Below, piece by piece: positions 36,562 to 51,061 of a DNA stretch of 64,000 nt. The notes below the pieces were generated by a model that saw only the letters and a list, made by a program, of their open reading frames with translations, was not told the DNA's origin and did no database searches. Numbering within the stretch: the stretch's first letter is position 1; each line of letters opens with the position of its first letter. Source of the stretch: Epiperipatus broadwayi (Eukaryota; Onychophora; Udeonychophora; Euonychophora; Peripatidae); NCBI GenBank assembly GCA_028023455.1, contig JAQFVV010006255.1:992001-1056000 (forward strand), written 5' to 3'. The position numbers and the translations under genes are program-made.

Positions 36562-39500
36562 TAAACATAATAATTATTAATTGATGTACAAAATTGATAA
36601 GATAATTATTTTATCAAATCTGACTTAATAAAATATTTCCTTAAATAAATAAAAATAAGAATATACAACATCTTTTTATGGTTTGCATATAAGTATTTAT
36701 AAAATAGTCAAAATTATTCACAACAGGGATTAAAATGATATAATATCAAAATCATTATGTAGCATATAAAATAGTTAATATGTGAACTTTTGAATATTAC
36801 CTTAAACCACAATGCCTAAAATATACTAAAGCAAGAAAACATAAAATAAGCAAATAATAAATTATAAATGATAAATACATGAAATTATAATTCTAAGTTA
36901 TAAACCATTTACCAAAACTTTTAAAAATATTAATGTTTTTTATCTTGAAAACTCCAGAATTTGCTAGAAAACTATTTAACAAGCAGATAATACTTCTCCA
37001 TTTATTGGCAGTATGAAGAATATGAAAAGATGTATAACATTAAAAGTTATTTTTGAAGATTCCCTAACTAACAATGGTCACTTTATTTCATGAACTGTTT
37101 AAACATATAAGCAAGTAGGTTCTATTTCAATAATGCATATTACAACATTAAGCTGTTTTTTTTTATTTATTCATTAAGAATTATATTCAATATAGAGATC
37201 CGAGAGCAAATTTTTCTTTCTAAAGGTAAGCAGGTTTCTTTCCAGAGAGAAGAGAGCAGGATTTACACATACATATTTTTGAAGCACTAATAATAAAAAT
37301 CACAAGCATATAATATTCATAGAGAATTTGATAGACTATGTTGCACTAAACATTAATGATATTTAATTTTAAACTATAATCTTTCAGAATACAAATGCAA
37401 CATCTTTATAATATAAAGAGTAAATTTAAAACATTTCCTCTTACTCAAATTTAGGTTAAAGTATAAGATTAAAGTATAAATAAGTGATTTTGTTTTCTTG
37501 CTAGTAACAATAAAAAATGATTGCTTATTAAAAGCAATAAAAAATGTCATTTTAATTTTAACATAAAGAATTCAAACCTCAAATTAATAGTTTATCTATA
37601 AAAATAAATTCATCCAAGAGAAACCATTTATTAAAACAATTTTTAAAATACATCAAAATAAAATATCTTGAAAGTTCTTAATAATTATTCTTTTCTCAAA
37701 TAAGCTAACAAAAGACACATTTAGATATTAGTGTTCTGTTATAAATATTGCAAACATGAGCTTCCAGTGGTTTTATTTATGAAGATAGAGTAATGTTAGA
37801 TTTATCATAAAGTTCATTGCAACTATGAAACATAAAATAATGAATGATTCTTACATGAGCAATACAAACTATAGATAATTCCTATGATGAGCTACTTTCC
37901 AATAGCTATACTTTATCTATTATGAATGAGCAATAAATACCTTTGTATTATCAAGATTGCAACATTTCCTTTTTATTTTCATAATATGAGCATGTAGTAG
38001 TATTTATTAATAAATACTATCGCTATGAATGAGACCATGGCAAAAGTGGTTCAAGCATTCTCTTTCCAAATCTATGTCTTAGGTTTAAATATGGCATAGA
38101 CAAAACTTACAGATTTTAAATAGGTTTAGATATTCCCTTACATTCCACTAATTTATAGCCAACTCGTTGCTCAAATTATTGTGAAATATGAAAATTATAA
38201 AAAAAAAAAGCTTCGGATTTTTGCGTCATTTGCTTCAGCCTATTTTTTATTCGATAAATTTAACTATTCTCAGCTATAGTTTAAAAGACTAATATTTCTC
38301 TAGCCTGATGAGATTTGTCTTTTTCTTTGACTTTTCTTTTTAGAGAAATATTGAAAATGCTTTTACTCCGCCATGAAACATTTAATGGTTTACTGTCTTT
38401 TACCCTTACAAAAACTACTTGCACTTTTTTTTTACTTATTTACTTAAAAAAATTAATTGATTAATAAATAGACTGAAGACTATTAGAACTCCTTACTACT
38501 ATTCATAATACCTTTACAGATATTATTTAATATTTGTAAAATAAAATCAAAACAATAATTGATGCTTTCCGAAAATTAATTGTAAACTATGATTGATATT
38601 TTAAAGTTATATATATATATCATACAACCTAAAAACTAAAAATAATTATATTTAGCGACTAATTAGTTTTAATCAATATTATTAAATTAATAACATAATT
38701 AAAAGATAATTAGATTATGAAATTGATTCATCTGAAAAATAGCAACTAAAAAAAGAAATCGTTTTTTAATTTATTGTTTAATCAAGTTTTCATTTTTTTT
38801 CTATGTGAATAATTAGTAACTATTATAAGATTAAAAATTTCTTACATATACAAGTTGGTTTAAAAGTCATGAAACGGTTTGAAACGTAAGAATTTTTTGA
38901 TTAGTGTTTTGAAAGTAGAATTTTATTATTTTTATTTGCTTCGTGAATTTTGGGTCATTTTGTATATATATTCAAAAAAATATGTACTAGAATTCGTCTA
39001 CTTATAGAAATTCAAAAATATAAACAATTCTCAGTATATCTAAATCAATATAGCTCTAATTTCTTATGCATTATGTTGTGTGAATATTTCTTATAATATA
39101 CTGCAGTGTTTATTTTCATTTATCAAAAAATACTGTTAAATTTTGCATATTGAAGCTAATAATAAACTTGCAGGAAAAATCAGATTTAGATAAATTTATC
39201 TTATATAAAAAGTTTCAGAATAATCATTTATGTAAGTACAATGGTAACTCAAATATATCTATCATTGTCTTTTAACAGTTTCTATTGCAGATATAAAATC
39301 TAAGTACTTATAATAATAAAAATATATTTAATGAAACTTTCATGTCATTCTTAAGCACTTGTTTACTTTGGGTTCTGATAAAAAGGTATAATAAACAAAG
39401 TAATTAAATGCACTGAGCCAGCTTTCGGCAAAATACTGTCAAAATCATAATGCTGTGTAAAGTTATGCAATACAGGTATGTTTAAATAATTGATGCAATG

Positions 39501-40384
39501 TAAAATACAAATAAGACAATTACATATTCCATTTGATAAATTTAATGTAAATAGAACATTCATAACAAATGTGTGCTAGATGGTAATACCAGCCAGATGT
39601 TTAGACAAGTTAGTGATTAACAACCTTTGACATTGAGAAGCACTCGACTTTAAATAACATTCCAACAACCATCTTTATATTTTTATGTAACACATTATGG
39701 TTTTAAATTTCTACATATGCCTAATGTTAGATCAATAGCTAGACATGAAATGATCACAATTACACAGTAATTAAAGGATTTTTGTTATTTTTAGAAAAAC
39801 CGTGGTTATATTAAAATAGCATCACCTGACTCTTCTAACTTCCATTTTATGTTTACATTCAAAACAATAATTCTCTCTATATTATTATAGAAACTAAGAA
39901 ATGCCAAAGAAGAATGAAAATTGGGCCTTAGATAATGTTGAAACTATTCAAACTCTTAATAATCCTGATGATTTTTTTATATATTTTTTTCAATTTTTTT
40001 TTTAATTAATATAACACAATAGAGATTATATGTAGAGAAAGAAAAAGATTATAATTCAAAATAAAAGATAATACGTAATTTTAAAAAATAAAAAACGGAA
40101 GAAAAAAACATAATAAGTACTATGCTATATTATTGTTCTAATTAAAATCTAATTTTTAAAAAACAATCGAAAATAAATAAACCTAACAGCATCATCATCA
40201 TCATTATTACTATTATGATGATGATGTTTCAAAAGGTACGTTATTACTTTCTTTGGTTTATATAGTTTCTATTACATTGTATTTACAATTTGATTTAGTA
40301 AAATTTACAGTTTTGGTTTACTTTTCTTTAAATATAAGTTTTTTCTTGTGGCAATTTTTAACTTGTTTCTTGTTCTATAGTTTA
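36562..40384. other. AT-rich interval, nothing recognised
   Basis: No supportable gene. A trinucleotide CAT/ATG patch occurs at 40191-40227, and a 66-codon minus-strand frame at 39363-39563 looks incidental. Confidence 0.55.
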
Positions 40385-40772
40385 TAAATAATGCTACAAC
40401 CTCAGTGTTTTCAATTGTCTTTGTTTTGAATTTCTCATAGTCTTGATTGTTCGTTTAACAGTGACCAAGTTGCAGTAAATCTGGTCTAACAATAGTTTTA
40501 TCCCTATCTTTGATTTGTATTAGTTTATTAATGAATATGGCTGGATGATGTCGAGTATTTTTCCTCATTATAAAGCTGCATCTCATGCACCAAAAAGAAT
40601 ATAGGACAAATGTAGCTGCCCTAATGTTTGGTATCACTCAGCTCTGATATGCATTAATAATTTATTCCATCATGGTGTTTCTCCTTCTATATACATTGCA
40701 TGCCATTTGTCTTATTTTTGCCAAACCTTCACAGTTGTAAATTAGGTGTTCAATTGTTTCTTCAGCTCTGTG

Positions 40773-40780
<8 letters not shown>
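40385..40780 (-). mobile_element. Second copy of the zinc-knuckle LINE C-terminus
   Basis: Minus-strand translation gives EETIEHLIYNCEGLAKIRQM, then (after a frame break) IPNIRAATFVLYSFWCMRCS and a stop in GTGACCAAGTTGCAG-type sequence, which matches the 31793-32050 copy in order and in the 3' sequence. It is truncated at its 5' side by a GTT/ATT microsatellite. Confidence 0.7.
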
Positions 40781-40963
<183 letters not shown>

Positions 40964-41660
40964 ATTAAAAACTAATAGTAACTGAATTTTTTTTTTAAAA
41001 AGAGCCATTAAATAGAAGCTACAGTGCAATGACTTTTCTTATATGAACACAGAGAAACAGTGAAATAAAAGACATCATTCGATTTACCAATTGTCATCTG
41101 TTGGAAGTTTTAAAAATATGAGATGAACATATGGAAAAAAAATTTTAAACTTGCTGTATCTAAAAATAAATCCAAGTTTTACTTGATTTGGATTCAAACT
41201 AAAGGCATGGTCATTTTAGAAAATTGTCACTACAAAATGAAGTCCTTCACCAATTGTATATATTCATAAATGTTCTTAGAAAACATTCAATTATAAAGAT
41301 ATTTTTTCTATATTTAAACAGCATTTGATAGTTTCTCAGCAATTTATTTTGGTGTTCAATAAAAAATGTTCTATTCTTTTGAATTTATTTTAATAAAACC
41401 TTCATTCCATCACACATTCTTGGAATATGTAAATGAAAATATTTGAAAAATAAAACTGATCTCGCAAGATGCATTTTATGCTGAGCAGTACTTATATGGG
41501 TCAGATCACAATCTTTTATACGTTTTTATTATTGTTCAATATTTTTCAATACCAAATTATTATAATTTAACTTATAAGTGTCAAACTTTCTGCTCTCACA
41601 ACTTTGTTATCATCCATTTCAGGTAAATACATTACAGCAATAAATAGTCTTTTTATATAT
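40964..41660. other. AT-rich interval, nothing recognised
   Basis: No supportable gene. Confidence 0.6.
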
Positions 41661-41772
41661 CATCATCAACCACTATCAATCCACTGCAGGATGAAGGTCT
41701 CTTCAAGTTCAATTGATCTCCAATCTCTAGCCTCTCTTGTTTGCATTACCCCTGTACACTTTCTTATTTATA
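41661..41772 (-). mobile_element. RTE-like LINE 3' end, severely truncated
   Basis: This matches the 3'-most 110 bases of the 27077-27858 LINE (minus-strand FILQWIDSG-type end and (ATG)n tail). It has the same orientation and is an independent insertion. Confidence 0.8.
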
Positions 41773-42154
41773 TATATATTTATTTAGACCAGTCTAATTT
41801 CACAGTGGTGATCAAGTACATCAGTCATCCTGACAACCTGAAGTTGATATGACAATGTTGAAAGAAAAAAAGTAGAAATATCTAGTTTGGGGCCTTTTTA
41901 TGTTCTTAAGGACTTTGTAGTCAATCCTCATAAACCAAAACCTAGTTTGGATATTTTGAAGTTAAACAAAGAAAAGCTAGTAGAATTTCTTACAAAATTT
42001 TAAACAAACCATTCAGAAAATGAACAATTTAATGATAGTAAAGCATATCCCATTAAACAAATCAAAGAATTGAAACCAAATAAAAAACATTAGTACCAGA
42101 CTTGCATGATATAAAGCATATCAGGCCTGTTCTCATTCTTTTTGGACAACTAAA

Positions 42155-42500
42155 TTATAATAAACTAAAGATCAGCTTTTCAAGCTAATTCACATGCACT
42201 TTATGAATTTTAATAATAAATGAATACTTTCACTTCCAACACAAGATAAAGTCTTTGCGAAAGAATAGAATGAATCACCGATTCTTTCAACCCAAATGCT
42301 TAAGTATGGGAAAATCTTAAGCACTGGAAATGAAATCTTAATTGCCCATACTTATGTTTGGGTTGAAAGAGTAGGTGGATTCATTCTATTCTTTCGTAAA
42401 GACTTTATCTTGTGTTGGAAGTGAAAGTATTCATTTATTATTAAGATTCATAAAGTGCATGTGAATTAGCTTGAAAAGCTGATCTTTAATTTATTACAAC
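42155..42500. repeat. Long near-perfect palindrome without hammerhead
   Basis: The left arm 42160-42316 and right arm 42346-42498 are inverted copies with few mismatches (for example CACATGCACTTTATGAAT with its complement), separated by a loop of about 30 bases. No CTGANGA/GAAA core and no coding frame. Confidence 0.85.
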
Positions 42501-45041
42501 TAAATTATATAAAAAGTTGACTTAAGTGACTGATTGTTTTATTAACTGCTACTCTTGTATTAGTTTTATTCCATTCACAATTAATATTTGTTGATTAAAT
42601 CACTGGTTAATTTGTGTTATCACTGACTAGAGCAATGCATTATGCTCCTGATTGACTTTAAAAGATACTGAGGTAATGGAGACCAAAAAATAACCTCAGG
42701 TTTGCTTATTTTACTGCATTACTTTTTATTTTAATATATATATGTGTGTGTATATTACTATTCATCTTCTATATATTAATGACAAATACATTAATAATTT
42801 TATTACTAATCATATTTAGTAATCTAGAAATTATGATGTTCATCCTAACCCACATATAAACTTTACACCTAATTATATAGAATAATTCAATCTTATCTCC
42901 CCTTTTCCACTTGTAATTGTAATAGCAAAAAGTGTTTTTTTTTTTAGTACTTTTATATCAAATTGTATATATAGTATTAATAAATGCAGCACTTTCAATA
43001 TATATATATATAAAATAATGACAATGACTTTTTGGTATTATATATGGTATCAAATGGCATTAACAATAGGGATGCACATGGAAAAAAAGTTATTTCAATT
43101 ATCGTACAATTCTAAAGTGCTGTGTTGTTATTTATTTGTTCATAAGGACCTTAAACAATAAAAATGTCTCTTTCTTATGAACCTTTATTGGCTGTATTAA
43201 AATCAAATTTTATTTACATCTAGTATGTATTCTAATTTTTTCCTTAATAAAACAAAACTATCTCTTGAGATATGAGATAGCAAGTATAAGTGATAATTTT
43301 ATACTAGAGGAAGTTTACAAAACATGACTTCAGATAGAAAAGTAAGTCATTTCCATTATCTTATATAGTAGCTAAACTAGAAATTAATATAAATGTAGTA
43401 TCAAATAATTTCAGGATTTCTAAATGTTTAGACTGTTATTTAAATTATTCAAGCAATTACTATATCACATTAAAAAAATCAATCCCTTTTTGGGGATATG
43501 TATGTTTCAAGGTGCAACACTATTCAACTATTCTTGTGGAGTATATTCTTCATATCAATGTAATGATCCCATTATTATATATAGATACCTAAAGAAAGTT
43601 AAAACATGAATAAATTCCTAAACAGTGATATACATTAACACATTTTTTATTACAACAAAAGTAGTTATGGGCAAATTGGAATAAACTCAATTTTATTAAT
43701 ACCTTAAATAAAGTACAAATATTAAATAAAATTTTAATTTCCATAAAACTAAACAATAAATTAATATAAATGCAACTATATCAAATAACTTTAACATTTC
43801 TAGCCAATCAGAAGACTATTTAAATCATTAATTTGATGTAATTGGATAAAACCTTAATGATCTTTAGTGCAGTTGTGTTTATATATAGCTATAAATGAGG
43901 GAATAGTCCAAAGCAAAACAGCTGCCTCAACAACTGCCATTTTTAAAAGACATTGAAGAAAAAGGTGTTATGCATAAATTAGACAATCTGTCTTATTTTC
44001 TAATTACAATGTCTAGAGATTAGCAAAAATAGTTTGGGTATAGATCACTTATCTAGAAATAGAATTATAAGTCTGCTCAGAAAATTAAAAAATAATAATA
44101 ACCATGTTTTTACACTCATGGATTCAAATCTTTAGTTGTGAGCATAACATTTGTATTGCTAGCCACTATGCTATGGGGGTATTCAATATATATTTATATG
44201 TAACTAAACATTTATATATTTATAAATAGTTAATGATATATTAAAATGTTTCTAATTTATAACTGATGTATATTATATAAGGGATTGAGTGATGCCCAAA
44301 AAACTATTTCCCCCTTTATTTATCATTATATATAGATTTTTATTCTGCTATGGTCTTATTAAAAGGTTGAAGTTTTTATTATAATAAAAAAGTTTTTTTT
44401 ATATAATCTTTCCCTTTGGTTATATTTGATATCTTAATATTTTGCATTAGTTTACTTTCGTGAATGAATTTATAACAGTATTTATTTTATTTCACTTCAT
44501 GAATAATGAATGACAAAAAGAAATATCTACAAATATATATATATTAAAAACAAGATAGCAATTTAAGTATTAAATCCTTCGTTTTTGATCATGTGACATC
44601 CAAGAAAAAAATCTACATGGATTAGAATTAGATGAAATTTTAATAATATAGTTTTATATTTAATTATCAAAAATAATAGCATTATGTATTGTATGTGTGC
44701 AGATATTTAAATATCTTTGGCAATAGTCAAGCATATTCTTTTCTTCAGTTCTAATAAGCTATATATCTTTAATACGAACCTATACATATAACCTATATTA
44801 TTAGTAAACTTAATACGATAATAAAGTTTCACTTGATTCCATTGTTTTTACTTTCATTCAACGAAACAATGGTGAATTTTATCTTTTTACTTAGATGATA
44901 ACAGACATCAATAATCAATCATTCATTTTACTGTTTGACCATGAAATGTTATCAAATTGACCATAGGAACTAAAGTCTCTTCTCTGTATTGAAAACATAG
45001 CTTTACATGTGTTATTACTAAGTAATCTAAGAAGACACGCA
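42501..45041. other. AT-rich interval, nothing recognised
   Basis: No supportable gene. A 61-codon plus-strand frame at 43424-43609 lacks any recognisable feature. Confidence 0.55.
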
Positions 45042-45500
45042 GGCAAAAGCTCTCCATATAGTGGTGCCACTTAGTGCAAGCCAGAGTACTAGCAAGGGAA
45101 TAGAGCCTGGAACATTAGATCTTGAATACTGAATTTTAAGGTAATGCTATAACCAACTAAGATCCTTCCAAAGGGAACAATCAGTAGAAATTTCATATTC
45201 TTTTCTATGATCTTCCTCCTGATTTTTTCATTTTTCCTAAAAGCAAAGTTGATTAGTGGTTTCCATATATTATGTATAGTCAGACTAGGTTGACTTATGG
45301 AGGGTTGCATTAGATCCTAAGATTTAGATGCAGTGCTCTCAGATCCAAGGTGCTTCACTGATGAAAGCCACAAGCTAGAAACTAGTCTGGGATATTGGAT
45401 GTGTAGGCACTAGATAAGAATTTTATGCACAAACTTTCTACATCCATTGATTACTATGGCTCGCATTAAGTGGCACCACTATTGGCGAATTTTGCCTGTG
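45042..45500. mobile_element. Fold-back-ended element with intact family-1 hammerhead
   Basis: Terminal inverted repeats of about 48 bases (45042-45090 and 45454-45500, sharing AGTGGTGCCACTTA and its complement) enclose sequence that, from about 45300 onward, matches the 456-bp monomers at 14771-16205 (GCATTAGATCCTAAGATTTA, GTAGGCACTAGAT, CATCCATTGATTACT). One hammerhead is present, off-centre. Confidence 0.75.
45343..45400 (+). ncRNA. Type I hammerhead motif (family 1), core intact
   Basis: Stem I ATCCAA pairs with TTGGAT and CA with TG around an internal loop. The core is CTGATGA (45358-45364); stem II AGC/GCT with loop CACAA; GAAA 45378-45381; stem III ACTAGT; cleavage triplet GTC with C at 45387. 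Unlike the three relatives near 15 kb, G8 is present. The closing pair of stem II is an A-A mismatch. Confidence 0.75.
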
Positions 45501-45539
45501 TGTAAACAGCATGTGTAAGCATAAAGAATGGTGATTTAA

Positions 45540-46785
45540 TCCATAGGTGGAGCTCTTACTGGAAAGTCATGCTCTTCAGAGCTCACACAGAATGGCTCTG
45601 AAAAGTTGTTGTTGCAGCAGTGAAAGGTGCCTCTTTAATTTATTTTGCCCTTTAAAGGTCTTATTTTACTACTGATGTACTCTTTCATTCACTAAATCTC
45701 AGTTTTAGTGCATTTTTAACATAAATTTCCCTATGTCTACCTTGTGCTTAACAGCATTTAACTACCTCATCCCCCCCCCCAATTTGGTGGGTCATTCAAT
45801 TGTTTCATGGACCATAAAGGGTTTTATTCCCTCTTAGTCTCTCAAATATTTCTCCTACTGCAAGTTCTCTGTCACTCATAACTTGTTTTTAAAGTTTTCT
45901 GTGTGGCTGTTCCAGTTATTTAGACCATTTTTAACTATCTTATTTTTTAACACTCCCTCCTTTGGGGTAACTAACTACCTAAAATTCCATTCAATTTTCT
46001 CATTACTTAACTAAAATTACTAATAACAAAGTTTTGCAGTGTTTTTTTTTTTGCTTTTACATCAATATGTTTAATTTTTCCATTTCAAAATTGTTTTTCT
46101 TCATATTACTTTTCATTCTTTCAAACAGTTTAAATATGGCTGCTGCCCCTAGTGGGAAAATGTGCAGAGATCTAAACTACATGAACTAAAACCTTCAAAA
46201 TTACCCAAATTTTATCCAAACTGAATTTCAAACAAGACTTAACTAAAAGCATCATTACCAAGAGCTTATTTCAAAGTTTCCATCTCCTTGTCCTTTGGAT
46301 TTTCCTCCCTTTCGGGCTGTAGTTTGCTCCATCAATGGTAAAAAGCAAATCAAAAAGAACAACATGACCAATCATAATGCCATTCCAAGTACAATGGGAA
46401 AAACTAAAATTACTCATCTACAAAAGACAAAAATCAAGCCTGGTGCATCTAAGCATAACTCAGAAATCTCCTCATCCATCCCTAAAACCTCTAAAGACAA
46501 CATATAGCTATTCCTCCAAAATTCATGTCACATATGGATCCTCCTATCAATATACCAGGGCAACCAAACCTATCAACATTGCTCCTTACCAAAGACTCTT
46601 CTTTGCCTGGACTACACACCCTTTCCATATCCCCTTCCCATTTCATATGTATTTCCCTTCCCTTCACCACATTGTATTTGAATTTCATTCTGCCATGTAA
46701 TTATTTCTTTGTAAACCTTTTTTAACTGTTGGGTATTTTGTCTTTTTGATGAATAAAAGCTTTCATCACTGAGAAAAAAAATTAT
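45540..46785 (+). mobile_element. Possible retroposed sequence with poly-A end
   Basis: A block less AT-rich than its surroundings ends GATGAATAAAAGCTTTCATC then a short A run (46772-46778), so it has a poly-A signal and tail. Within it, frames at 46295-46507 (MGKTKITHLQKTKIKPGASK) and 46525-46725 (MSHMDPPINIPGQPNLSTLL) have protein-like composition and are one stop/frameshift apart. This would suit a decayed retrocopy or LINE ORF1 start. No domain is recognised. Confidence 0.35.
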
Positions 46786-49700
46786 GATCATGTAATTTTT
46801 GATGGTTTAATACCCTGAGAAGTCTGGTGCAATATATAAAACATCTGACTTAACATCAAGAAGTCACAAAAGTGATTCTGGTGCTTATAGTTGACCAATA
46901 AACCCATTGCCATTTTTATTTTATTACTAAATATTACAAATTTGTATTTGATGAAATGAGAAAAAAATCAGATTATCAAATAATAACATTTTAAATTAAA
47001 AATATCTTCTATGTAATTGGAATATGTCTGCATCTTTTAATTATAGTATTTATCCAATATTTATAAGTATATCAGACCACACCCAACCTATGGAAAGGCC
47101 TTCATTTTTTTAATTGGTTGCTTTCATAAATTTTTTTTAGATTAAATTAAATAAAAAATGTTAATGATGTATAAATAACTGTGAGAAATTCACAATTGGG
47201 AAAAAAATGTTTGGAACAACCCAGCCTGTTTGGTACACTTCAGAAAGTACCCAGCAAGATATTAATAAAGCTTAATTTAAATTTAAATTTTTAAATATAC
47301 CAGTTATATTTGATATGTGAATCTTACAGCATCAACTGCTTTATAAAAAAAATGTGTTTATTAATGGCAGAATTACTTTCTTTGCATAAAATATTCTTCA
47401 TAATAAAAATTATGGATTATTGAAGGGTGAATTATTTCCTTTGCATAAAAGACTCATTATATTAATGTAAATGACAGTTTAGTTAGGTATAGTATGGGTA
47501 TAGTTATTTATTTATAAAAACAATTTTAAAGTGTTTTTTATTTTATTTTTCCAATTGAGAATTTGACAGTGTTATGGTCAAATGTACTAGTTTTGTTTAT
47601 TTGGTTGGAAATTTGACATATAATATTATGAAAATGTTTAGGGATTTTATATACTGTATAAGATAATTTTTAAAAAGTATCACATGGTTTTTTCTATTGA
47701 TTTTCAGCACTATAATAAGGACTGTATTTCAATCTACTTTTTTTATTCTAGAACTGTCTATTATAAGGATAAGAAATCAGTGGATGATTTCTCAAGTTAA
47801 GTAATAGATGATTGTAAAGAAATAAATAGGTTGAATTATAGTTCACAGAACAGGTATTAAAAATAAGCAAAAAATGTCATCTGTTGTTTGTTAGAATGTA
47901 CCATCCATATCAAATAATGAAAAATTAATGTAAAATTGATATCATTAAAATATATAATTATTTATCTAACATCCACTTATTTAAACAATTTGCTTAAGTT
48001 CAAGACCTTATATTGGTTAAATATCAGGTTATTACCTTGCATGATAAAATAGTAAAGATCAATGTTAGATAGGCATAAAACATGCTTCTCACTAAAGAGA
48101 CTAATTGTTAGAAGAAATGTGAGAATAAATGAAATAACACTACCATCTCCTATCCATTAATTTCTCAAGTTTGCACTAAATTGCTCTGAAATACAGAAAA
48201 TAGAGTGAACCACTATTCCAAATTCTATATTTAATCTTTTAATATAATATTAAATTTAATAGTGTGAACTAAAGATTAATTATTTCCCAGAAAACATAAT
48301 TTCATTAGTTAAAATAACTCCATATTTTTGTTATTGCTATAAACAATATTATTATAGAAAAAAAGAAAATGATTTAATCATATTCTCTGCCTAAATAATC
48401 ATAAAATTCTGATCTTATTTTTTTCTGATTCTCTTTAACTCATATAATGTCATTACTGTCTAATAAATAAAATTCTCTTTGACTATGTTTTACGGTGAAC
48501 AATATAATAACTTAAGCATTTATTTATTATAATAGAATATAATAAATGTAATAAGTGCACTCACACACAACTTTAGAGAAGCTTTTTCTTTCTATAAATT
48601 AAATACGGCTTAATGCTTTCGAGAACTTATGGCGTTCTCATAATTCATAACAAGATAAAATATAATCATAAAATATAATTTTAAAAAAATGCCTAGAGGT
48701 TTATACCGCATGTGTCTAACCATGTTTGTAATTAAATTATCTTTTGAGGGATTATTTATAAAGTTCGCTTTTACATCAGCAATTTATCTCCATTAGTGAT
48801 TGCTTCCAATGGTCACCAACATATTTTGCCCCAGTTATGTTTTCAGCTGGAAAACAGATTTTTTAAATTTGAAATATCCTTTGTAATTATAATGTTTAAG
48901 CAACTAAAAAAATCAGAAGAAGATGCAAATAAATTTGAATTCATATTCATTATTTTATGTTTTGGGATAATGTATGCCCAAAAACTATATTTAAACTTAT
49001 GAACTTATGCTGCATTTTAAGTAATAGTAAATGATCATCAATGTATAATATTTTAATAACCTCATAATAATTATATCTCTGTCCTTGAGGGATCTATCTG
49101 AATGGTCAATTGTAAATTTTTGTTGTACAATGTCTGGTCATTTCACTTTTTTGAAATTTTTAAGGATTGAATTTAATCCTCTAATTATAATGTTCCTATT
49201 TATTTTTTACTTTCAATATAAGTTAACATGACCATAGAAGACAGTGTTTAGAAAACCATTGTGTGGTAGTAAGGGTTATATTTTGATGTATATTAAATTA
49301 GTATTATCAAAGTATGGTATCTAAGCTATATAATTAATGTCATATTGACTGTGAAATGTACTTAGTATTCTTTAACTACTATGTTGTCATTTTTTGTTCA
49401 AAATAAATTTTTTAAACTTTTTTAATGCTCTTTCTCTAATGTAGTATCTTTATTTTTGCTGTTTCTTATTATGTATTTTGCTTCTTTCATCCTGCTCCTT
49501 TTTGTTGATCAATCAGGTTTTCTTTTGCTAGATTTACTATCTGTATTTATTGAGTCTTTTGGAATACATGAAGTTAATGTTTTAGTGACATCTGTTAATG
49601 TTTTATTTAATATAAACAACTCAGTCAGATTACTTGATGTATAATCCTCATATTGTTTTCATTGTGATTATTTTGTTTCTTGTTAAGGTTAAATTTTAAT

Positions 49701-51061
49701 TATTTCTGGGTTATTTCTTTTCTCTGATTTTATGGCAATAATATTTGCATACATTTAAGGTTTATCTTTAAGGCATTGTTTGCATTTAGTGCTAGGACAG
49801 TGTACTGCTAAGTGTCCATAGATGCCAAACTGAAAACATCCCTAATAAATATCAATAACACTACTTCTTGTTCTGTAATTTGTTAGCTATCTTTGTGTGG
49901 ATCAACATTATTATATAGATTTATTCTAAACTCACAGCTATTTATAAATATAGGAATTGATGTATCTTTAAGATAAATTAATTGTAAATTAATAATGTTA
50001 CCAAAGGGCTCCATAAACTTTTTAAGTTGAGTAGTTTAGATAGGCATTTTTAAATACTCCTGTACTGTAATAATATTTTGTCTATGTTGATTTTCATAAA
50101 AGTGTGTAGTTTTCAAATGTATTGATTTATCTTTTGAATCTTTTTTTCATTCACAATAATACACCAGTAATTTGGTTAGTTGTTTATTCATAAAATACTA
50201 TTCCATATATTGTGTGTACTCAGGGCTTCATATAAATAATTCTCACAGAAATTTATATAGATAACATACAGCATCTATGATAACTATTAAAATATACCTA
50301 TCTGTAAAAAACATTTAAAAGAGTTAAATTATTCCATAAGAAACATTGAGTTACATTTAACAAAAATATTCTGTAATGTTTTCTCAGTTCAAGAAATGGA
50401 AGGGCTTACATTATTTTCTGAAGCAGTGTCTGTGAAAAGTTCAAGTTTTCAATGTTTTTTAATATGGTCTTGTGAAATCTCAGTATATTTTGGTTCATTT
50501 AAATAATGTCTGCCCTCTGCAATATTTTCACATGCCTTTGATAAGGTAACTAGGTTGCTTTTATCAAATGAAAACAACTTATTAAGTTAAATATGTCTTT
50601 AAAAAACTTAATTAAAGTTAAATCAACCTATAAGTCTCTCTTATGCTTATTTCAGTAATTGTGAAAAATTTAATACATTAGCAATATTAATTGAGAAATT
50701 TATAAAGGAAAACTGCAGAATTATAACTGTCAGGAACTTATAACAAGCACTATCTATCCTTCTCCTTCTGCTCAATATTATTATTATTATTACTATTATT
50801 ATTATTCTCATCATCATTAATAGATTGCAGAAAATATATAATTAGAAATTTAATGATATTGATATTTTTGTGATCATTTTATTTTTAATATTAGAAAAGA
50901 ACAAAATTTTATAGTTGATCATTGTTATATGTAGAAATAATTTTCTGTATATATATATTATTTTGTATTTTTATTTACTTTTGGTTTGTTGTGTATTTGT
51001 GTTTAAGCATAAATTTTGAAATGCACATAATAGATATTGAATTGAATTATTATTATAATTA
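46786..51061. other. AT-rich interval, nothing recognised
   Basis: No supportable gene. A (ATT)n patch is at 50778-50805. Confidence 0.55.

Noticed and set aside
38308-38355. CTGATGAG followed at a distance by GAGAAA, a possible hammerhead
   Set aside because: No stem II complementarity between the two motifs and no stem I or III partners.
38848-38960. Mariner-like terminal phrase (AAGTTGGTTTAAAAGTC)
   Set aside because: No matching inverted end or TA duplication found, so not called.
36191-40384. Search for a CRISPR array or regularly spaced repeats
   Set aside because: None present; the sequence is eukaryotic repeat DNA, and repeated phrases are microsatellites or transposon copies.
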